A DNA stretch of 64,000 nt from Pseudocitrobacter corydidari (lineage in GTDB: Bacteria; Pseudomonadota; Gammaproteobacteria; Enterobacterales; Enterobacteriaceae): assembly GCF_021172065.1 (NCBI RefSeq), contig NZ_CP087880.1, positions 248,001 to 312,000 on the forward strand, given 5' to 3'. This document shows, piece by piece, positions 1 through 11,564 of the stretch. Each line of letters begins with the position of its first letter. The first letter of the stretch is position 1. The position numbers were made by a program, and so were the translations under genes. The notes beneath the pieces are model-generated. The model was given only the letters and a program-made list of their open reading frames with translations, ran no database searches and was not told where the DNA came from.

Positions 1-365
1 TCGATGGTACAAAGCCAGCGCTCATCACGGTGGGCAAACACATAGGTTGCCCGCCTGGTGACCTGAGTGCTGCCGCCGTCTTCCGTTGGAATATCCAGCC
101 GGGTTTCCATAATCACCAGCGCCGTGTCGCCGCCTTCGATAATCTCCATTTTCCCCTGCGTCACCACCAGGCGATGCTGGAAGAAATCGGCGATAGCGAT
201 AAACGCTTTATGAATATTCACTTTGCCTTTCACAATCATCTCCGGCTTCACCACAAGCGTGGCGTCCTCGGCGTAGTAGTTCATCAGCGTGTCGTAATCT
301 TCCTGCGAAATGGCCTGGTCACAGGCTTCGATAACGGCCTTGATTTGGGTCTGTACCTGGGTCAT
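1..365 (-). CDS. SnoaL-like / DUF4440 (NTF2-fold) protein, C-terminus cut by window edge
   Basis: Read on the minus strand from an ATG at 365, an open frame of 121 codons runs off the window edge. The protein begins MTQVQTQIKAVIEACDQAI and continues with the pattern of small NTF2-fold proteins: an N-terminal helix, then D-x-L-M-N-Y-Y-A-E-D-A-T-L, then beta strands with T-x-R-x-T-Y-V-F and W near the cut end. The family includes small enzymes and ligand-binding proteins, so no reaction can be assigned. It points away from pdxK and shares the 366-613 gap with it. A long plus-strand frame over the same bases looks like a shadow because it lacks any family pattern. Confidence 0.72.
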   Translation of the reverse strand, partial: MTQVQTQIKAVIEACDQAISQEDYDTLMNYYAEDATLVVKPEMIVKGKVNIHKAFIAIADFFQHRLVVTQGKMEIIEGGDTALVIMETRLDIPTEDGGSTQVTRRATYVFAHRDERWLCTI

Positions 366-613
366 CGCGATGGGCCTCGTGGGGTGGCGTGGTTCACCGT
401 ATTAATTGTAGTGCTATTCAGTATATGTGGGCTGTGAGAAACCGTGGTTAAATTGTCTGGTTTCTCATTGAATTTGTGATGGTTTCTTCATTTTTGGATT
501 TTCATCTTTCTGCATCATTACCCCGTGGGGGAATCGACCTTTGCCGCTAGCTGGCATAACATAGAGCGATAAGTGGATAGCGTATGACCCGCCGTCCAGC
601 GGGAGGAGAAAGA

Positions 614-1468
614 ATGGACCAGCAAGACGACATACAATCGGTGCTGTTTAGCGACACGCGCCAGGCATTGCAGGCGGATATCGTTGCTGTGCAGTCTCAG
701 GTTATTTATGGCAGCGTGGGCAACAGTATTGCGGTTCCGGCCATTAAGCAGCACGGCTGGCAGGTTATGGCGGTGCCGACGGTTTTGTTCAGCAATACGC
801 CGCATTACGACACGTTCTATGGCGGGGTGATCCCGGCTGAATGGTTCCGGGGGTATTTGCTGGCGCTGGAAGAGCGTAATGCGCTGCAAACCCTAAAAGC
901 GGTAACCACCGGCTATATGGGTAGTGCGGAACAGATTGCCCTGCTGGCCGATTGGCTGGCAACGATTCGTCAAACACACCCTGATATTTTTGTATTGGTC
1001 GACCCGGTTATCGGCGACATCGATAGCGGGATGTATGTGAAGGCGGAGATTCCGCTCGCGTATCGCCAGCATTTGTTGCCGCAGGCGCAGGGCATTACGC
1101 CGAATTTGTTCGAGTTGCAGATGTTGAGCGATATGCCGTGTCATACCCTTGAAGAGGCGATTCTGGCCGCGCGCAGTCTCCTTTCAGACACCTTAAAATG
1201 GGTAATTATCACCAGTGCACCGTCGAAAAATCCTGAGGCTATCTCGGTGGTGGCGGTGACGGCAGATGATATTCGCGTCATTGAGCATCCGAGAATTGTC
1301 ACCGACCTGAAAGGCACCGGCGACCTGTTCTGTGCTGAGTTGGTGAGTCGCCTGCTGGAAGGCGCATCGCTTGGCGACGCGGCGGAACGCGCGGCCAATC
1401 GCGTATTGCAGGTCATGACCTGGACCCATGAGCACGAGTGTCATGAGCTGATGCTCCCCCCGCTGTAA
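614..1468 (+). CDS. pdxK: Pyridoxine/pyridoxal/pyridoxamine kinase PdxK
   Basis: Cytosolic ATP-dependent kinase of the B6 salvage pathway, phosphorylating the 5'-hydroxyl of pyridoxal, pyridoxine and pyridoxamine. The 284-residue product follows E. coli PdxK (283 aa) through the N-terminal [20 protein letters not shown] segment, the [10 protein letters not shown] lid region, the [14 protein letters not shown] motif and the C-terminal DLKGTGDLF motif, whose GTGD forms the anion hole with the catalytic Asp. The frame is open upstream to 584, but the ATG at 614 is chosen because GGGAGGAG at 601-608 sits just before it and because it matches the family length. As in E. coli it lies next to crr, but here a phosphodiesterase gene separates the two. 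Confidence 0.95.
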   Translation: MDQQDDIQSVLFSDTRQALQADIVAVQSQVIYGSVGNSIAVPAIKQHGWQVMAVPTVLFSNTPHYDTFYGGVIPAEWFRGYLLALEERNALQTLKAVTTGYMGSAEQIALLADWLATIRQTHPDIFVLVDPVIGDIDSGMYVKAEIPLAYRQHLLPQAQGITPNLFELQMLSDMPCHTLEEAILAARSLLSDTLKWVIITSAPSKNPEAISVVAVTADDIRVIEHPRIVTDLKGTGDLFCAELVSRLLEGASLGDAAERAANRVLQVMTWTHEHECHELMLPPL

Positions 1469-1472
1469 ATCG

Positions 1473-1498
1473 TTTCCCACGTCGTCAGGCGTGGGAAA
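1473..1498. terminator. Hairpin between convergent pdxK and phosphodiesterase genes
   Basis: A perfect 9-bp inverted repeat (TTTCCCACG at 1473-1481 and CGTGGGAAA at 1490-1498) with an 8-base loop lies between the two convergent stop codons and includes the last codons of the phosphodiesterase gene. There is no strong T-tract on either strand, so termination efficiency is uncertain. Confidence 0.5.
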
Positions 1499-3032
1499 TC
1501 TCTTCAAGCTGCGGAATGCGATACGTTTTTTTCACCACGGTAGCCAGTTCGCTTACGGGAAGGGGTTTTGAGAAGTAGTAGCCCTGAAAGTAATCGACCT
1601 GCTTATGCGTCAGATATGCCACCTGATATTCCGTTTCCACGCCTTCAACGATAATTTTCATCCCCAGTGATTTTGCCATATCGATAACACAATCAATCAG
1701 TTTGGTGGAATCTCTGGCGCTGGAAATCCCGTTCACAAACAGCTTATCGATTTTAATCAGCCCGACCGGCAACCCGGTGAGTAAATTCAGATTGGAATAA
1801 CCGGTACCAAAATCATCCAGCGCGATGGTTACGCTGCGGCTTTCGAGAAATCTCAGCGTTTCTTTTAGCTCATTCACTTTCTCAAACGGTTCACGTTCGG
1901 TGATTTCTGCGGTGAGGCGAATACTGTTTTCCGGGAAGCGTTTCAGGAATGCACGACACTCGTCGATAAAGTTGGGTGTCTGAATATGTGAGGCGGTGAA
2001 ATTAAAACTCACGTGAAAAGGTTGGGGCCGCGCTTCAAGCAGGGAAGGCAGTTCATCACCTGCCAGCGCCATTAATTTGCGTGTCAACGGCACAATAAGC
2101 CCGCTCTCTTCAGCAAGCGGAATAAAGCTATCGGGCGAGATGATTTCGCCAGAAGGCGTCACCCAGCGCGCAAGCACTTCCACGCCGTAGAATTTCCCTG
2201 AGCCGCTGTGGATGACCGGTTGATACCATGGAACGATTTCTCCTTCAGCGATGGCGCGCTCAAGGTTTTCATACAGAGTAGGGCGATGAAGAATATGTCG
2301 CCGCAGCGCAACCCCGACGATTAGCGCCAGGCACAGCGTCAGCAGTAACGACAGCCAACCCTGTTGCAGATACAACGAAACGGGAACCGTCTTCCAGGCC
2401 GGATAATCGACGGAGTAGGGGAATTTATCCGACTGCACAATGACATGCCTGACGTTATCGTCCGGAACCTTTTTGGCGTGGTGCCGCATTACCGTATCGC
2501 CAATATGTAATGTAAGAGGCCGCTGATTGCTCAACAGTTCCAGTACCTCGGTCAGCCACTGGCCACTGAAGCTTGAGGTAATCATCCCTTCCGGATATAT
2601 CGTTTGTAACACAATCACCTTTTCACCTGGTGAGATGGTCTTATCATCGATGATGCTCAGTTCCTGCGCGATATGCGCCGCATAATTCATATTGATGGCG
2701 TTGGCATCATTATAGGAAGAGCAGAACAGGATCTTATCTTTATAAAGATTGATGATGCGGATATGCGGAACAGAAACCACCAACCGCTCAAGTTCGGTAC
2801 GCGTTTGGGCGGTGCAGGGTTGTGAAAGCAGAGGATGCGCTTTTGTGGCGGCCTGTCGGGAGGCATTCAGCAGCGTATCGATTTTTTGCACGGTCTTTTT
2901 CGCCACTAAAGCGGTCTGCTCAAGCTCCGCGGCAATCACCTGAAACCAGGTTAACACCGCGCCACCCACGAGGATTATCAGCACGCAGAAAAGGGTAGTG
3001 AACGTTCTGAGTTTTGTGCCGACCGCTTTCAT
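1485..3032 (-). CDS. CSS-motif cyclic-di-GMP phosphodiesterase (EAL domain)
   Basis: Predicted inner-membrane enzyme that hydrolyses cyclic di-GMP to pGpG. The 515-residue protein has a first membrane segment at about 13-32, a periplasmic CSS domain with the diagnostic C-S-S at 104-106, a second membrane segment at about 225-242, and a C-terminal EAL domain. In E. coli paralogues (PdeB, PdeC, PdeD, PdeG, PdeN) the periplasmic cysteines form a DsbA-dependent disulfide that controls activity. The signature here reads EVLAR (285-289) instead of EALLR, which is common in this class; DDFGTGYSN is intact, so catalysis is plausible. E. coli has no gene between pdxK and crr, so this is an insertion relative to it. 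Which paralogue it matches best cannot be decided by eye. Confidence 0.88.
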   Translation of the reverse strand: MKAVGTKLRTFTTLFCVLIILVGGAVLTWFQVIAAELEQTALVAKKTVQKIDTLLNASRQAATKAHPLLSQPCTAQTRTELERLVVSVPHIRIINLYKDKILFCSSYNDANAINMNYAAHIAQELSIIDDKTISPGEKVIVLQTIYPEGMITSSFSGQWLTEVLELLSNQRPLTLHIGDTVMRHHAKKVPDDNVRHVIVQSDKFPYSVDYPAWKTVPVSLYLQQGWLSLLLTLCLALIVGVALRRHILHRPTLYENLERAIAEGEIVPWYQPVIHSGSGKFYGVEVLARWVTPSGEIISPDSFIPLAEESGLIVPLTRKLMALAGDELPSLLEARPQPFHVSFNFTASHIQTPNFIDECRAFLKRFPENSIRLTAEITEREPFEKVNELKETLRFLESRSVTIALDDFGTGYSNLNLLTGLPVGLIKIDKLFVNGISSARDSTKLIDCVIDMAKSLGMKIIVEGVETEYQVAYLTHKQVDYFQGYYFSKPLPVSELATVVKKTYRIPQLEEISHA

Positions 3033-3101
3033 CTGCCATCCATTTTTGTCTGATGAACTGGAAGTATACGTCAGCGAGCCAGTGAAGGGATAACAGAGAC
3101 A

Positions 3102-3127
3102 AAAAAGGCGCCTTTCGGCGCCTTTTT
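3102..3127 (-). terminator. Rho-independent terminator of the ptsHI-crr operon
   Basis: An 11-bp stem (AAAAAGGCGCC at 3102-3112, GGCGCCTTTTT at 3117-3127) with a 4-base loop lies just after the crr stop on the minus strand and ends in a T run. The A/T symmetry means it could also act on the other strand, insulating the phosphodiesterase gene. Confidence 0.9.
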
Positions 3128-3141
3128 CTGTTCAGCAAGAA

Positions 3142-3651
3142 TTACTTCTTGATGCGGATAACCGGGGTTTCACCCACAGTTACGCTACCGGACAGTTTGA
3201 TCAGCTCTTTGATCTCGTCCATGTTGGAGATAACAACCGGAGTCAGGGTAGACTTGGCTTTCTCTTCCAGCAGCGGCAGATCGAATTCGATAACCGGGTC
3301 GCCGACTTTCACGCGTTGGCCTTCTTCAGCGATACGTTTGAAACCTTCGCCTTTCAGTTCAACGGTGTCGATACCGAAGTGAACGAACAGCTCGATGCCG
3401 CTATCGGATTCGATAGAGAAGGCATGGTTGGTTTCAAAAATCTTGCCGATAGTCCCATCAACCGGCGCAACCATTTTGTTGCCAGTTGGTTTGATGGCAA
3501 TACCGTCGCCAACGATTTTTTCAGCAAAAACTACATCCGGCACGTCTTCAATGTTAACGATCTCGCCAGAGAGCGGTGCAATAATCTCAATAGTACCGGT
3601 GTCTTTTTTGTCGTCAGAAACCAGAGATTTCAATTTGTCGAACAAACCCAT
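3142..3651 (-). CDS. crr: PTS glucose-specific EIIA component (EIIA-Glc)
   Basis: Soluble phosphocarrier that takes a phosphoryl group from HPr and passes it to glucose-family EIIB domains; its phosphorylation state also controls adenylate cyclase and inducer exclusion. The 169-residue product matches E. coli Crr in length and sequence. His76 (in ETNHAF) and the phosphorylated His91 (in ELFVHFGID) are both present. It is the last gene of ptsH-ptsI-crr, 38 bp after ptsI, and is followed by a strong terminator. The EIICB permease at 29.5-31.1 kb lacks its own EIIA domain and could plausibly use this protein. Confidence 0.98.
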   Translation of the reverse strand: MGLFDKLKSLVSDDKKDTGTIEIIAPLSGEIVNIEDVPDVVFAEKIVGDGIAIKPTGNKMVAPVDGTIGKIFETNHAFSIESDSGIELFVHFGIDTVELKGEGFKRIAEEGQRVKVGDPVIEFDLPLLEEKAKSTLTPVVISNMDEIKELIKLSGSVTVGETPVIRIKK

Positions 3652-3689
3652 GATCTTCTCCTAAGCAGTAATTGGGCCGAACTCGTGGA

Positions 3690-5417
3690 TTAGCAGATTG
3701 TTTTTTCTTCAATGAACTTGTTAACCAGCGCCATTAACTCGTCCGTTGTCGGTTGAGCAAGAGCTTGCTCTGCTAATACCTTCGCATCTTCGAAGTTCGT
3801 GTTACGAATGATCTTCTTAATGCGTGGGATAGAAATGGCGCTCATTGAGAATTCGTCCAGACCCATACCCAGCAACAGAAGTGTAGCACGTTCGTCGCCT
3901 GCAAGCTCACCACACATGCCAGTCCATTTACCTTCAGCATGAGAAGCATCAATAACCTGCTTGATCAGCGTAAGGACGGACGGTGACATTGGTTGGTAAA
4001 GATGTGAAATCATATCATTACCACGGTCAACTGCCAGAGTGTACTGCGTTAAATCATTGGTACCGATACTAAAGAAATCAACTTCTTTGGCTAAATGACG
4101 AGCAATCGTTGCCGCAGCCGGTGTTTCCACCATTACGCCAATCTCGATGGACTCATCAAATGCTTTACCTTCGTCGCGCAGTTCCTGTTTGTAGATTTCG
4201 ATCTCTTTGCGCAGGGCGCGTACTTCTTCAACAGAGATGATCATCGGGAACATGATGCGCAGTTTACCGAAAGCGGACGCACGCAGGATGGCGCGAACCT
4301 GGTCACGCAGGATCTCTTTACGATCCATTGCGATACGCACGGCACGCCAGCCCAGGAACGGGTTCTCTTCTTTCGGGAAGTTCATGTACGGCAGCTCTTT
4401 GTCGCCGCCGATGTCCATGGTACGGACGATAACCGCCTGAGAGCCACACGCTTCAGCAACGGCTTTATACGCAGCAAACTGTTCTTCTTCAGTTGGCAGC
4501 GCGTCACGGTCCATGAACAGGAATTCAGTACGATAGAGACCAACGCCTTCTGCGCCATTGCGCTCAGCGCCTTCGACGTCACGCACGGTACCGATGTTGG
4601 CGCAAACTTCAACCTGGTGACCATCAAGGGTGATAGCCGGCAGATCTTTCAGTTTTGCCAGTTCAGCTTTTTCAGAAGCAACCTGCTCCTGAACGGCGCG
4701 CAGTTTTTCGATCTCTTCGTTGGTCGGGTTGACGTAAACCTGGTTGTTTACGGCATCCAGAATCAGATAGTCGTCGTTTTTCACCTGAGAGGTGACGTTG
4801 CCGGTACCCACAATCGCAGGCAGTTCCAGAGAACGCGCCATGATGGAGGTGTGAGAAGTACGGCCACCGACGTCAGTGATAAAGCCCAGCACCTTCTTCA
4901 GGTTCAGCTGTGCGGTTTCGGACGGGGTCAGGTCAGCCGCAACCAGGATAACTTCGTCCTGAATTGCGCTCAGGTCGATGATTGCCAGACCCAGGATGTT
5001 GCGCAGCAGGCGCTTACCGATGTCACGTACGTCAGCCGCACGCTCTTTCAGGTATTCATCATCCAGTTCTTCCAGGGCAGTCGCCTGACCTTCGATAACC
5101 TCATGAGCCGCTGCGTCAGCCGTCATGTGCTTATCTTTAACCAGGGCTATGATTTCCTGCTCCAGCTCTTCATCTTCGAGCAGCATGATGTGCCCTTCGA
5201 AGATAGCTTCTTTTTCTTCACCGAAAGTTTCGCCAGCTTTAGTCTTGATGGCTTCTAACTGTGCCGACGCCTTGGCGCGACCAGCCAGAAAACGCTCAAC
5301 TTCCTGATCAACCTTATCGGCAGAAATTTTTTTCCGGTCGATGACAATCTCATCTTCTTTCAGCAGCAGTGCTTTACCGAAAGCGATACCCGGGGATGCT
5401 AAAATGCCTGAAATCAT
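3690..5417 (-). CDS. ptsI: PTS enzyme I (phosphoenolpyruvate-protein phosphotransferase)
   Basis: Cytosolic first enzyme of the phosphotransferase system, which autophosphorylates from phosphoenolpyruvate and donates to HPr. The product has 575 residues, the usual enteric length. The active-site histidine lies in [12 protein letters not shown] (near residue 189), and the PEP-binding barrel shows [11 protein letters not shown], the metal-binding ETPAA segment and the catalytic-loop cysteine in GMCGELAG (near residue 502). The ATG at 5417 follows an AGGTAGGG ribosome-binding site. It is 44 bp downstream of ptsH in the same transcript. The long plus-strand frame over 4095-5258 is a shadow of this gene. 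Confidence 0.98.
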   Translation of the reverse strand: MISGILASPGIAFGKALLLKEDEIVIDRKKISADKVDQEVERFLAGRAKASAQLEAIKTKAGETFGEEKEAIFEGHIMLLEDEELEQEIIALVKDKHMTADAAAHEVIEGQATALEELDDEYLKERAADVRDIGKRLLRNILGLAIIDLSAIQDEVILVAADLTPSETAQLNLKKVLGFITDVGGRTSHTSIMARSLELPAIVGTGNVTSQVKNDDYLILDAVNNQVYVNPTNEEIEKLRAVQEQVASEKAELAKLKDLPAITLDGHQVEVCANIGTVRDVEGAERNGAEGVGLYRTEFLFMDRDALPTEEEQFAAYKAVAEACGSQAVIVRTMDIGGDKELPYMNFPKEENPFLGWRAVRIAMDRKEILRDQVRAILRASAFGKLRIMFPMIISVEEVRALRKEIEIYKQELRDEGKAFDESIEIGVMVETPAAATIARHLAKEVDFFSIGTNDLTQYTLAVDRGNDMISHLYQPMSPSVLTLIKQVIDASHAEGKWTGMCGELAGDERATLLLLGMGLDEFSMSAISIPRIKKIIRNTNFEDAKVLAEQALAQPTTDELMALVNKFIEEKTIC

Positions 5418-5461
5418 AACCCTACCTTACTTGTGACTGATATGAAAAAGAACTCTGGAAC

Positions 5462-5719
5462 TTACTCGAGTTCAGCCATCAGCTTAACGAGATGCTCAAC
5501 TGCTTTTTGTTCGTCTTCACCTTCAGCGGAAAGGGTCACAACGGTGCCCTGAGTCAGGCCCAGAGTCTGCAGTTTGAACAGGCTTTTTGCGCTGGCGCTT
5601 TTGCCGTTGGAGGTCACAGTGATCTCAGAAGTGAAGCCTTTCGCTTCTTTAACAAACTGAGCAGCAGGGCGGGTATGCAGACCGTTCGGAGCGGTAATGG
5701 TAACTTCTTGCTGGAACAT
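5462..5719 (-). CDS. ptsH: PTS phosphocarrier protein HPr
   Basis: Small cytosolic phosphocarrier between enzyme I and the sugar-specific EIIA proteins. The 85-residue sequence matches enteric HPr, with the phosphorylated His15 in NGLHTRPA and the Ser46 region in [11 protein letters not shown]. The ribosome-binding site is the GGGGAAA just before the ATG at 5719. It is the first gene of the operon, and its roughly 380-bp upstream region carries the promoters and the upstream cysK terminator. Confidence 0.98.
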   Translation of the reverse strand: MFQQEVTITAPNGLHTRPAAQFVKEAKGFTSEITVTSNGKSASAKSLFKLQTLGLTQGTVVTLSAEGEDEQKAVEHLVKLMAELE

Positions 5720-6049
5720 TATATTTCCCCAACTTATAGGTTTAGTGTTGTGGAACTAAAGTCTAGCCTGGCGGCCTGACTTTAGCCTGTAGTAATCAGC
5801 GATGTCACGATTCTGAACGCCGGAATCGGTATAATACTTTCCGATTCGTGCGCTTCTGGCCTTCGGCGCTTCGCTTATCATTAAACATTATGCCGCGAAA
5901 GAGAGATTTGAACCAAATCATAAAATCGATTCAGCTTGTGCAAATCCGGAAATGAATAATTTCGCGCATCAAAATAAATCTGAATGTTAAATACCAGACC
6001 TGATGCGGTGAAGCAATGGCAGGGGGGGTAAAAGTTTGATGCACGCCAC
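5720..6049 (-). promoter_or_regulatory. ptsH upstream control region
   Basis: This long leader lies between the cysK terminator and ptsH. On the minus strand a P0-like promoter is readable: TTGGTT (5911-5916), an 18-bp spacer and CATAAT (5887-5892), matching the TTGGTTCAA...GCGGCATAATG layout recalled for E. coli ptsHp0. Nearer the gene, GGCTAGACTTTAG around 5760-5775 corresponds to the P1 region of E. coli. Between them sit an inverted repeat (5823-5829 and 5841-5847) and a short REP-like stretch near 5862-5881. No convincing CRP site could be fixed by eye. Confidence 0.6.
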
Positions 6050-6077
6050 AAAAAAGCACCCAAAAGGGTGCTTTTTT
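6050..6077 (-). terminator. Rho-independent terminator after cysK
   Basis: A 12-bp stem (6050-6061 with 6066-6077) built from GCACCC/GGGTGC flanked by A and T runs, with an AAAA loop, lies about 20 bp after the cysK stop on the minus strand. It separates cysK from the ptsH promoters. Confidence 0.92.
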
Positions 6078-6099
6078 ACGCGCTTTTAACATGCTGGCA

Positions 6100-7071
6100 C
6101 TACTGTTGCAGTTCCTTCTCTGTGAAGAGATCGGCAAACAGTGCGGTGCTCAGATAACGCTCACCCGATGACGGTAGGATAACCACAATATTCTTGTTGG
6201 TAAAGGTTTCATCTTCCTGAAGTTTCAACGCTGCCGCAACGGCTGCGCCGGAAGAGATGCCAGCCAGAATACCTTCTTCTTCCATCAGGCGGCGCGCGGT
6301 GGAAATGGCTTCTTCATTGGTGATGGCGACAACTTTATCAACCAGCTTAAGATCGAGGTTGCCCGGGATGAAACCGGCACCGATACCCTGAATTTTGTGC
6401 GGGCCCGGTTTGATCTCTTCACCCGCCAGCGCCTGAGCAATGACCGGGGAGTCTGTCGGTTCAACCGCGACGGAAATCAGGTCGGTTTTGCCTTTTGTGC
6501 CTTTGATGTAACGCGACACGCCGGTCAGCGTACCGCCGGTACCGACACCTGCGATAAATACGTCAACCTGACCATCGGTATCTTCCCAGATTTCCGGGCC
6601 GGTGGTTTTTTCATGAATTTCCGGGTTTGCCGGGTTGCTGAATTGCTGCAGCAGCAGGAATTTTTCCGGGTCGCTGGCAACAATTTCTTCAGCTTTTTGA
6701 ATCGCGCCTTTCATGCCTTTCGCGCCTTCGGTCAGCACCAGATTTGCGCCCAACGCTTTCAGCAGCTTGCGACGTTCAATACTCATGGTTTCCGGCATGG
6801 TCAGCGTCAGTTTGTAGCCACGTGCGGCGGCGACATAGGCCAGCGCGATACCGGTGTTACCGCTGGTCGGTTCAACCAGCTCTACGCCCGGTTTCAGCAC
6901 GCCACGTTTTTCTGCATCCCAAATCATGTTGGCACCGATACGGCACTTAACGCTGAAGCTTGGGTTGCGTGATTCTACCTTCGCCAGAATGCGTCCGTTA
7001 CCGATGCGGTTCAGTCGAACCAGCGGCGTGTGACCGATAGTCAGCGAGTTATCTTCAAAAATCTTACTCAT
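6100..7071 (-). CDS. cysK: Cysteine synthase A (O-acetylserine sulfhydrylase A)
   Basis: Cytosolic pyridoxal-phosphate enzyme that makes cysteine from O-acetylserine and sulfide. The 323-residue product has the cofactor lysine at K42 ([12 protein letters not shown]), the substrate-binding loop TSGNTG near residue 70, the phosphate-binding glycine loop [10 protein letters not shown] and the C-terminal SSGERYLST segment. Its length and sequence match E. coli CysK. AAGGACAGGCC precedes the ATG at 7071. cysZ, also in sulfur assimilation, is 167 bp upstream on the same strand; a CysB-dependent promoter would be expected in that gap but was not identified. Confidence 0.97.
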   Translation of the reverse strand: MSKIFEDNSLTIGHTPLVRLNRIGNGRILAKVESRNPSFSVKCRIGANMIWDAEKRGVLKPGVELVEPTSGNTGIALAYVAAARGYKLTLTMPETMSIERRKLLKALGANLVLTEGAKGMKGAIQKAEEIVASDPEKFLLLQQFSNPANPEIHEKTTGPEIWEDTDGQVDVFIAGVGTGGTLTGVSRYIKGTKGKTDLISVAVEPTDSPVIAQALAGEEIKPGPHKIQGIGAGFIPGNLDLKLVDKVVAITNEEAISTARRLMEEEGILAGISSGAAVAAALKLQEDETFTNKNIVVILPSSGERYLSTALFADLFTEKELQQ

Positions 7072-7238
7072 GGCCTGTCCTTAACTGTATGAAATTTGGG
7101 GTACTGCCCCAGCATACCTGCTTAAAGAATCTGCGGAAGTAAGTAATTAGCATATCTATATTCAGAAGGGAAATAATGGCTGTCAGGATGGAATAAGGAA
7201 AGCATAACGGCGCTCACGAGCGTGAGCGCCTGAAGGGG

Positions 7239-8000
7239 TTACTTCCACATCGCATGTTTATCGCGATAACAGTCGACCCACATCGCCGTTGCGCCGCAGA
7301 TGGCGACCGGGATAATGACCAGGTTTAATACCGGGATCAGGGTAAACAGACTCGCCAGCGCGCCGAACTGCATGTTCAGCACTTTGCGTTCGCGTAGCGC
7401 CGTGCGCATGGTTTTAAACGGCACTTTATGGTTGTCGAACGGGTAATCGCAGTACTGGATCGCCAGCATCCATGCGCTGAATAGAAACCACAATACTGGC
7501 GCGACCGTCTGCCCGATACCGGGAATAAAATAGAGCACCAACAGCACCAGCGCGCGCGGCAGATACCAGGCAAACTTCTGCCATTCGCGCTTCATGATGC
7601 GCGGCACGTCTTTTACCACACCCAATACGCCCGTATCCGGCGGCGTTGCGCCGGTCAGGCGCGCTTCAAGCTGTTCCGCCAGCAGGCCGTTAAACGGCGC
7701 GGCAATCCAGTTGGCGATGGTCGAAAAGAAGTAGCCGAACACCAGTAAAATCGAAATCACCGCCACCGGCCACAGCAGGTAGCTCAGCCATTGCAGCCAG
7801 TCAGGGATTTGCCCCATCAGCGAGGGGATCCACTCGCCGAGCTTACTGAACAGCCACCAGAACGCGCCTCCCATCAGTACAATGTTGACCAGCAACGGTA
7901 AAATAACGAACCGGCGAATGCCGGGTAACCCGATCAGTTTCCAGCCCTGCGAGAAATAATAGAGACCGCTGCGCGGGGAAGGGGTGGATGATGAAACCAT
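7239..8000 (-). CDS. cysZ: Sulfate transporter CysZ
   Basis: Inner-membrane protein supporting sulfate uptake for cysteine synthesis. The 253-residue product aligns along its whole length with E. coli Cys[21 protein letters not shown] at the N-terminus, hydrophobic helices from about residue 25, and the end [19 protein letters not shown]. The frame extends to a TTG at 8009 with AGGAG only 3 bases before it. The ATG at 8000 is preferred because it gives the MVSS start known from E. coli, although its spacing from the AGGAG at 8013-8017 is long (12 bases). zipA is transcribed divergently. Confidence 0.93.
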   Translation of the reverse strand: MVSSSTPSPRSGLYYFSQGWKLIGLPGIRRFVILPLLVNIVLMGGAFWWLFSKLGEWIPSLMGQIPDWLQWLSYLLWPVAVISILLVFGYFFSTIANWIAAPFNGLLAEQLEARLTGATPPDTGVLGVVKDVPRIMKREWQKFAWYLPRALVLLVLYFIPGIGQTVAPVLWFLFSAWMLAIQYCDYPFDNHKVPFKTMRTALRERKVLNMQFGALASLFTLIPVLNLVIIPVAICGATAMWVDCYRDKHAMWK

Positions 8001-8230
8001 GGTCAGCAAATGCTCCTGTGTCTGACAGCTACGAAATTACCTGCGTATATTATCGGGTTGTCAGGGAATGACCAGTTAGGAAATGTTCGAAAAAACAGCA
8101 AAAAGCACGATTTAGGTTATCTTTCTGCGGGGAATGTCATGTGCGCACTTGCACTTGACGTGTTGGGCAAATACTCTTAGGGAGTAAATGTTTGCCGTGG
8201 TGGCAAGGTGTTAGAACAACAGAGAATATA

Positions 8231-9262
8231 ATGATGCAGGATTTGCGTCTGATATTAATCATTGTTGGCGCGATCGCCATACTCGCTCTTCTGGTTCATG
8301 GTTTCTGGACCAGCCGTAAAGAGCGCTCGTCAATGTTCCGCGATCGCCCACTAAAACGCATGAAGTCTCGTGAAGACGACGAGTCTGATGATGGCTTCGA
8401 TGATAGTGATGAAGGCGTGGGCGAAGTTCGTGTCCACAAGGTCAATCACGCCCCGGGCGTAGCTGGGGAGCATGACGCACCTCATCAGGCGCCTTCGCAC
8501 CAGTACCAGCCCCCTTATGAGCGTCAGGTTCAACAGCCTGTGCGCCACGAGGAGCCAGCCCGGCCATCCGCACCGCAGCCTCAACAGCCGCGCGTGCAGC
8601 AACCGCCTGTCCAGCAGCCGCATGCGCAGCCGCAGCCGGTTCATCAGCCACAACCTCATTCGCAGCCGCAGCCTGTTGCCGCACCTCAGCCGGTGCAGCC
8701 CGCCGCGCCGCAGCCTCAACCGGTTGCTCCGCCACAGCCTGCCGCGCCAGAACCTCAGGTCGCGCAACCGCAACCAGCGCCAGCCGCTGTACAGCAGCCA
8801 GAGCCTAAGCCGGTTGAAGAAGCGCCCGCGAAGCCTGAGCGTAAAGAGACCGTCATCGTGATGAACGTCTCCGCGCACCAGGGGACGCAGATCAACGGCG
8901 AGCTGCTGCTGAACAGTATTCAGCAGGCCGGGTTCAAATTTGGCGATATGAATATTTTCCATCGCCACTTAAGCCCTGATGGCAGTGGCCCTGCGCTTTT
9001 CAGCCTTGCGAATATGCTGAAACCCGGCACCTTCGACCCGGAAAATATGGCTGATATGGCGACGCCTGGTATCACTATCTTTATGCAGGTACCGGCTTAC
9101 GGCGATGCACTGCAAAACTTCAAGCTGATGTTGCAATCGGCACAGTACATTGCCGATGAAGTGGGCGGTGTGGTGCTTGACGATCAACGTCGGATGATGA
9201 CGCCGCAGAAACTGCGCGAATACCAGGACCGCATCCGCGACGTGCTGGAATCGAACGCCTAA
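8231..9262 (+). CDS. zipA: Cell division protein ZipA
   Basis: Inner-membrane division protein that anchors and bundles FtsZ at the Z ring. The 343-residue product has an N-terminal membrane anchor (about 6-23), a basic and acidic patch (30-70), a flexible linker rich in Pro and Gln (about 85-200) and a C-terminal FtsZ-binding domain (about 205-335, including [21 protein letters not shown]). The frame opens earlier at 8192, but the ATG at 8231 gives the [13 protein letters not shown] start of E. coli ZipA. The linker is highly repetitive and is the most divergent part. A terminator hairpin follows before ligA. Confidence 0.96.
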   Translation: MMQDLRLILIIVGAIAILALLVHGFWTSRKERSSMFRDRPLKRMKSREDDESDDGFDDSDEGVGEVRVHKVNHAPGVAGEHDAPHQAPSHQYQPPYERQVQQPVRHEEPARPSAPQPQQPRVQQPPVQQPHAQPQPVHQPQPHSQPQPVAAPQPVQPAAPQPQPVAPPQPAAPEPQVAQPQPAPAAVQQPEPKPVEEAPAKPERKETVIVMNVSAHQGTQINGELLLNSIQQAGFKFGDMNIFHRHLSPDGSGPALFSLANMLKPGTFDPENMADMATPGITIFMQVPAYGDALQNFKLMLQSAQYIADEVGGVVLDDQRRMMTPQKLREYQDRIRDVLESNA

Positions 9263-9292
9263 TCACGGCTGGCGTTTTATCAACTCTCCCTG

Positions 9293-9317
9293 AACCCCCG
9301 CCTGTCGGGGGTTTTTT
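9293..9317 (+). terminator. Terminator hairpin between zipA and ligA
   Basis: AACCCCCG (9293-9300) pairs with CGGGGGTT (9306-9313) around a 5-base loop and is followed by a T run to 9317. ligA starts only 18 bp later, so transcription reaching ligA either reads through or starts inside this short gap. Confidence 0.85.
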
Positions 9318-9325
9318 ATCATTGA

Positions 9326-11350
<2,025 letters not shown>

Positions 11351-11351
11351 T

Positions 11352-11564
11352 ATGGATAAGGCGCAGCTCATTGAAATCGCCAATACGGAAATGCCGTTTG
11401 GTAAATACAAAGGGCGTCGGTTGATTGACGTCCCGGAAGAGTATCTGCTCTGGTTTGCCCGTAAGGATCAATTTCCTGCCGGGCATCTGGGCGAGCTAAT
11501 GGCCTTAACGCTGCTGATTAAAACAGAGGGGCTGACCCAGCTGGTGCAGCCCCTGAAGCGTTAA
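11352..11564 (+). CDS. ypeB: DUF3820 family protein YpeB
   Basis: A 70-residue protein with the hallmark MPFGKYKGRRLIDVPEEYLLWFARKD of the DUF3820 family, matching E. coli YpeB at the same place after ligA. The MPFGKYKG and YLxWF motifs recur in phage and nuclease-associated proteins, but the function of YpeB is not established. Its ATG lies 1 bp after the ligA stop, so translation is likely coupled. Its stop overlaps the stop of convergent yfeH by a few bases. Confidence 0.92.
   Translation: MDKAQLIEIANTEMPFGKYKGRRLIDVPEEYLLWFARKDQFPAGHLGELMALTLLIKTEGLTQLVQPLKR

Noticed and set aside
284..437. Plus-strand 135-codon frame (30-437) as a gene at the left edge
   Set aside because: The opposite strand encodes a recognisable SnoaL-like protein over the same bases; the plus frame shows no pattern.
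4095..5258. 387-codon plus-strand frame opposite ptsI
   Set aside because: It is fully antisense to a highly conserved housekeeping gene, its translation shows no family pattern, and codon bias of the real gene explains the open frame.
8351..8968. Arg/Leu-rich 205-codon frame opposite zipA
   Set aside because: Generated by the repetitive Pro/Gln-coding linker of zipA; low-complexity shadow.
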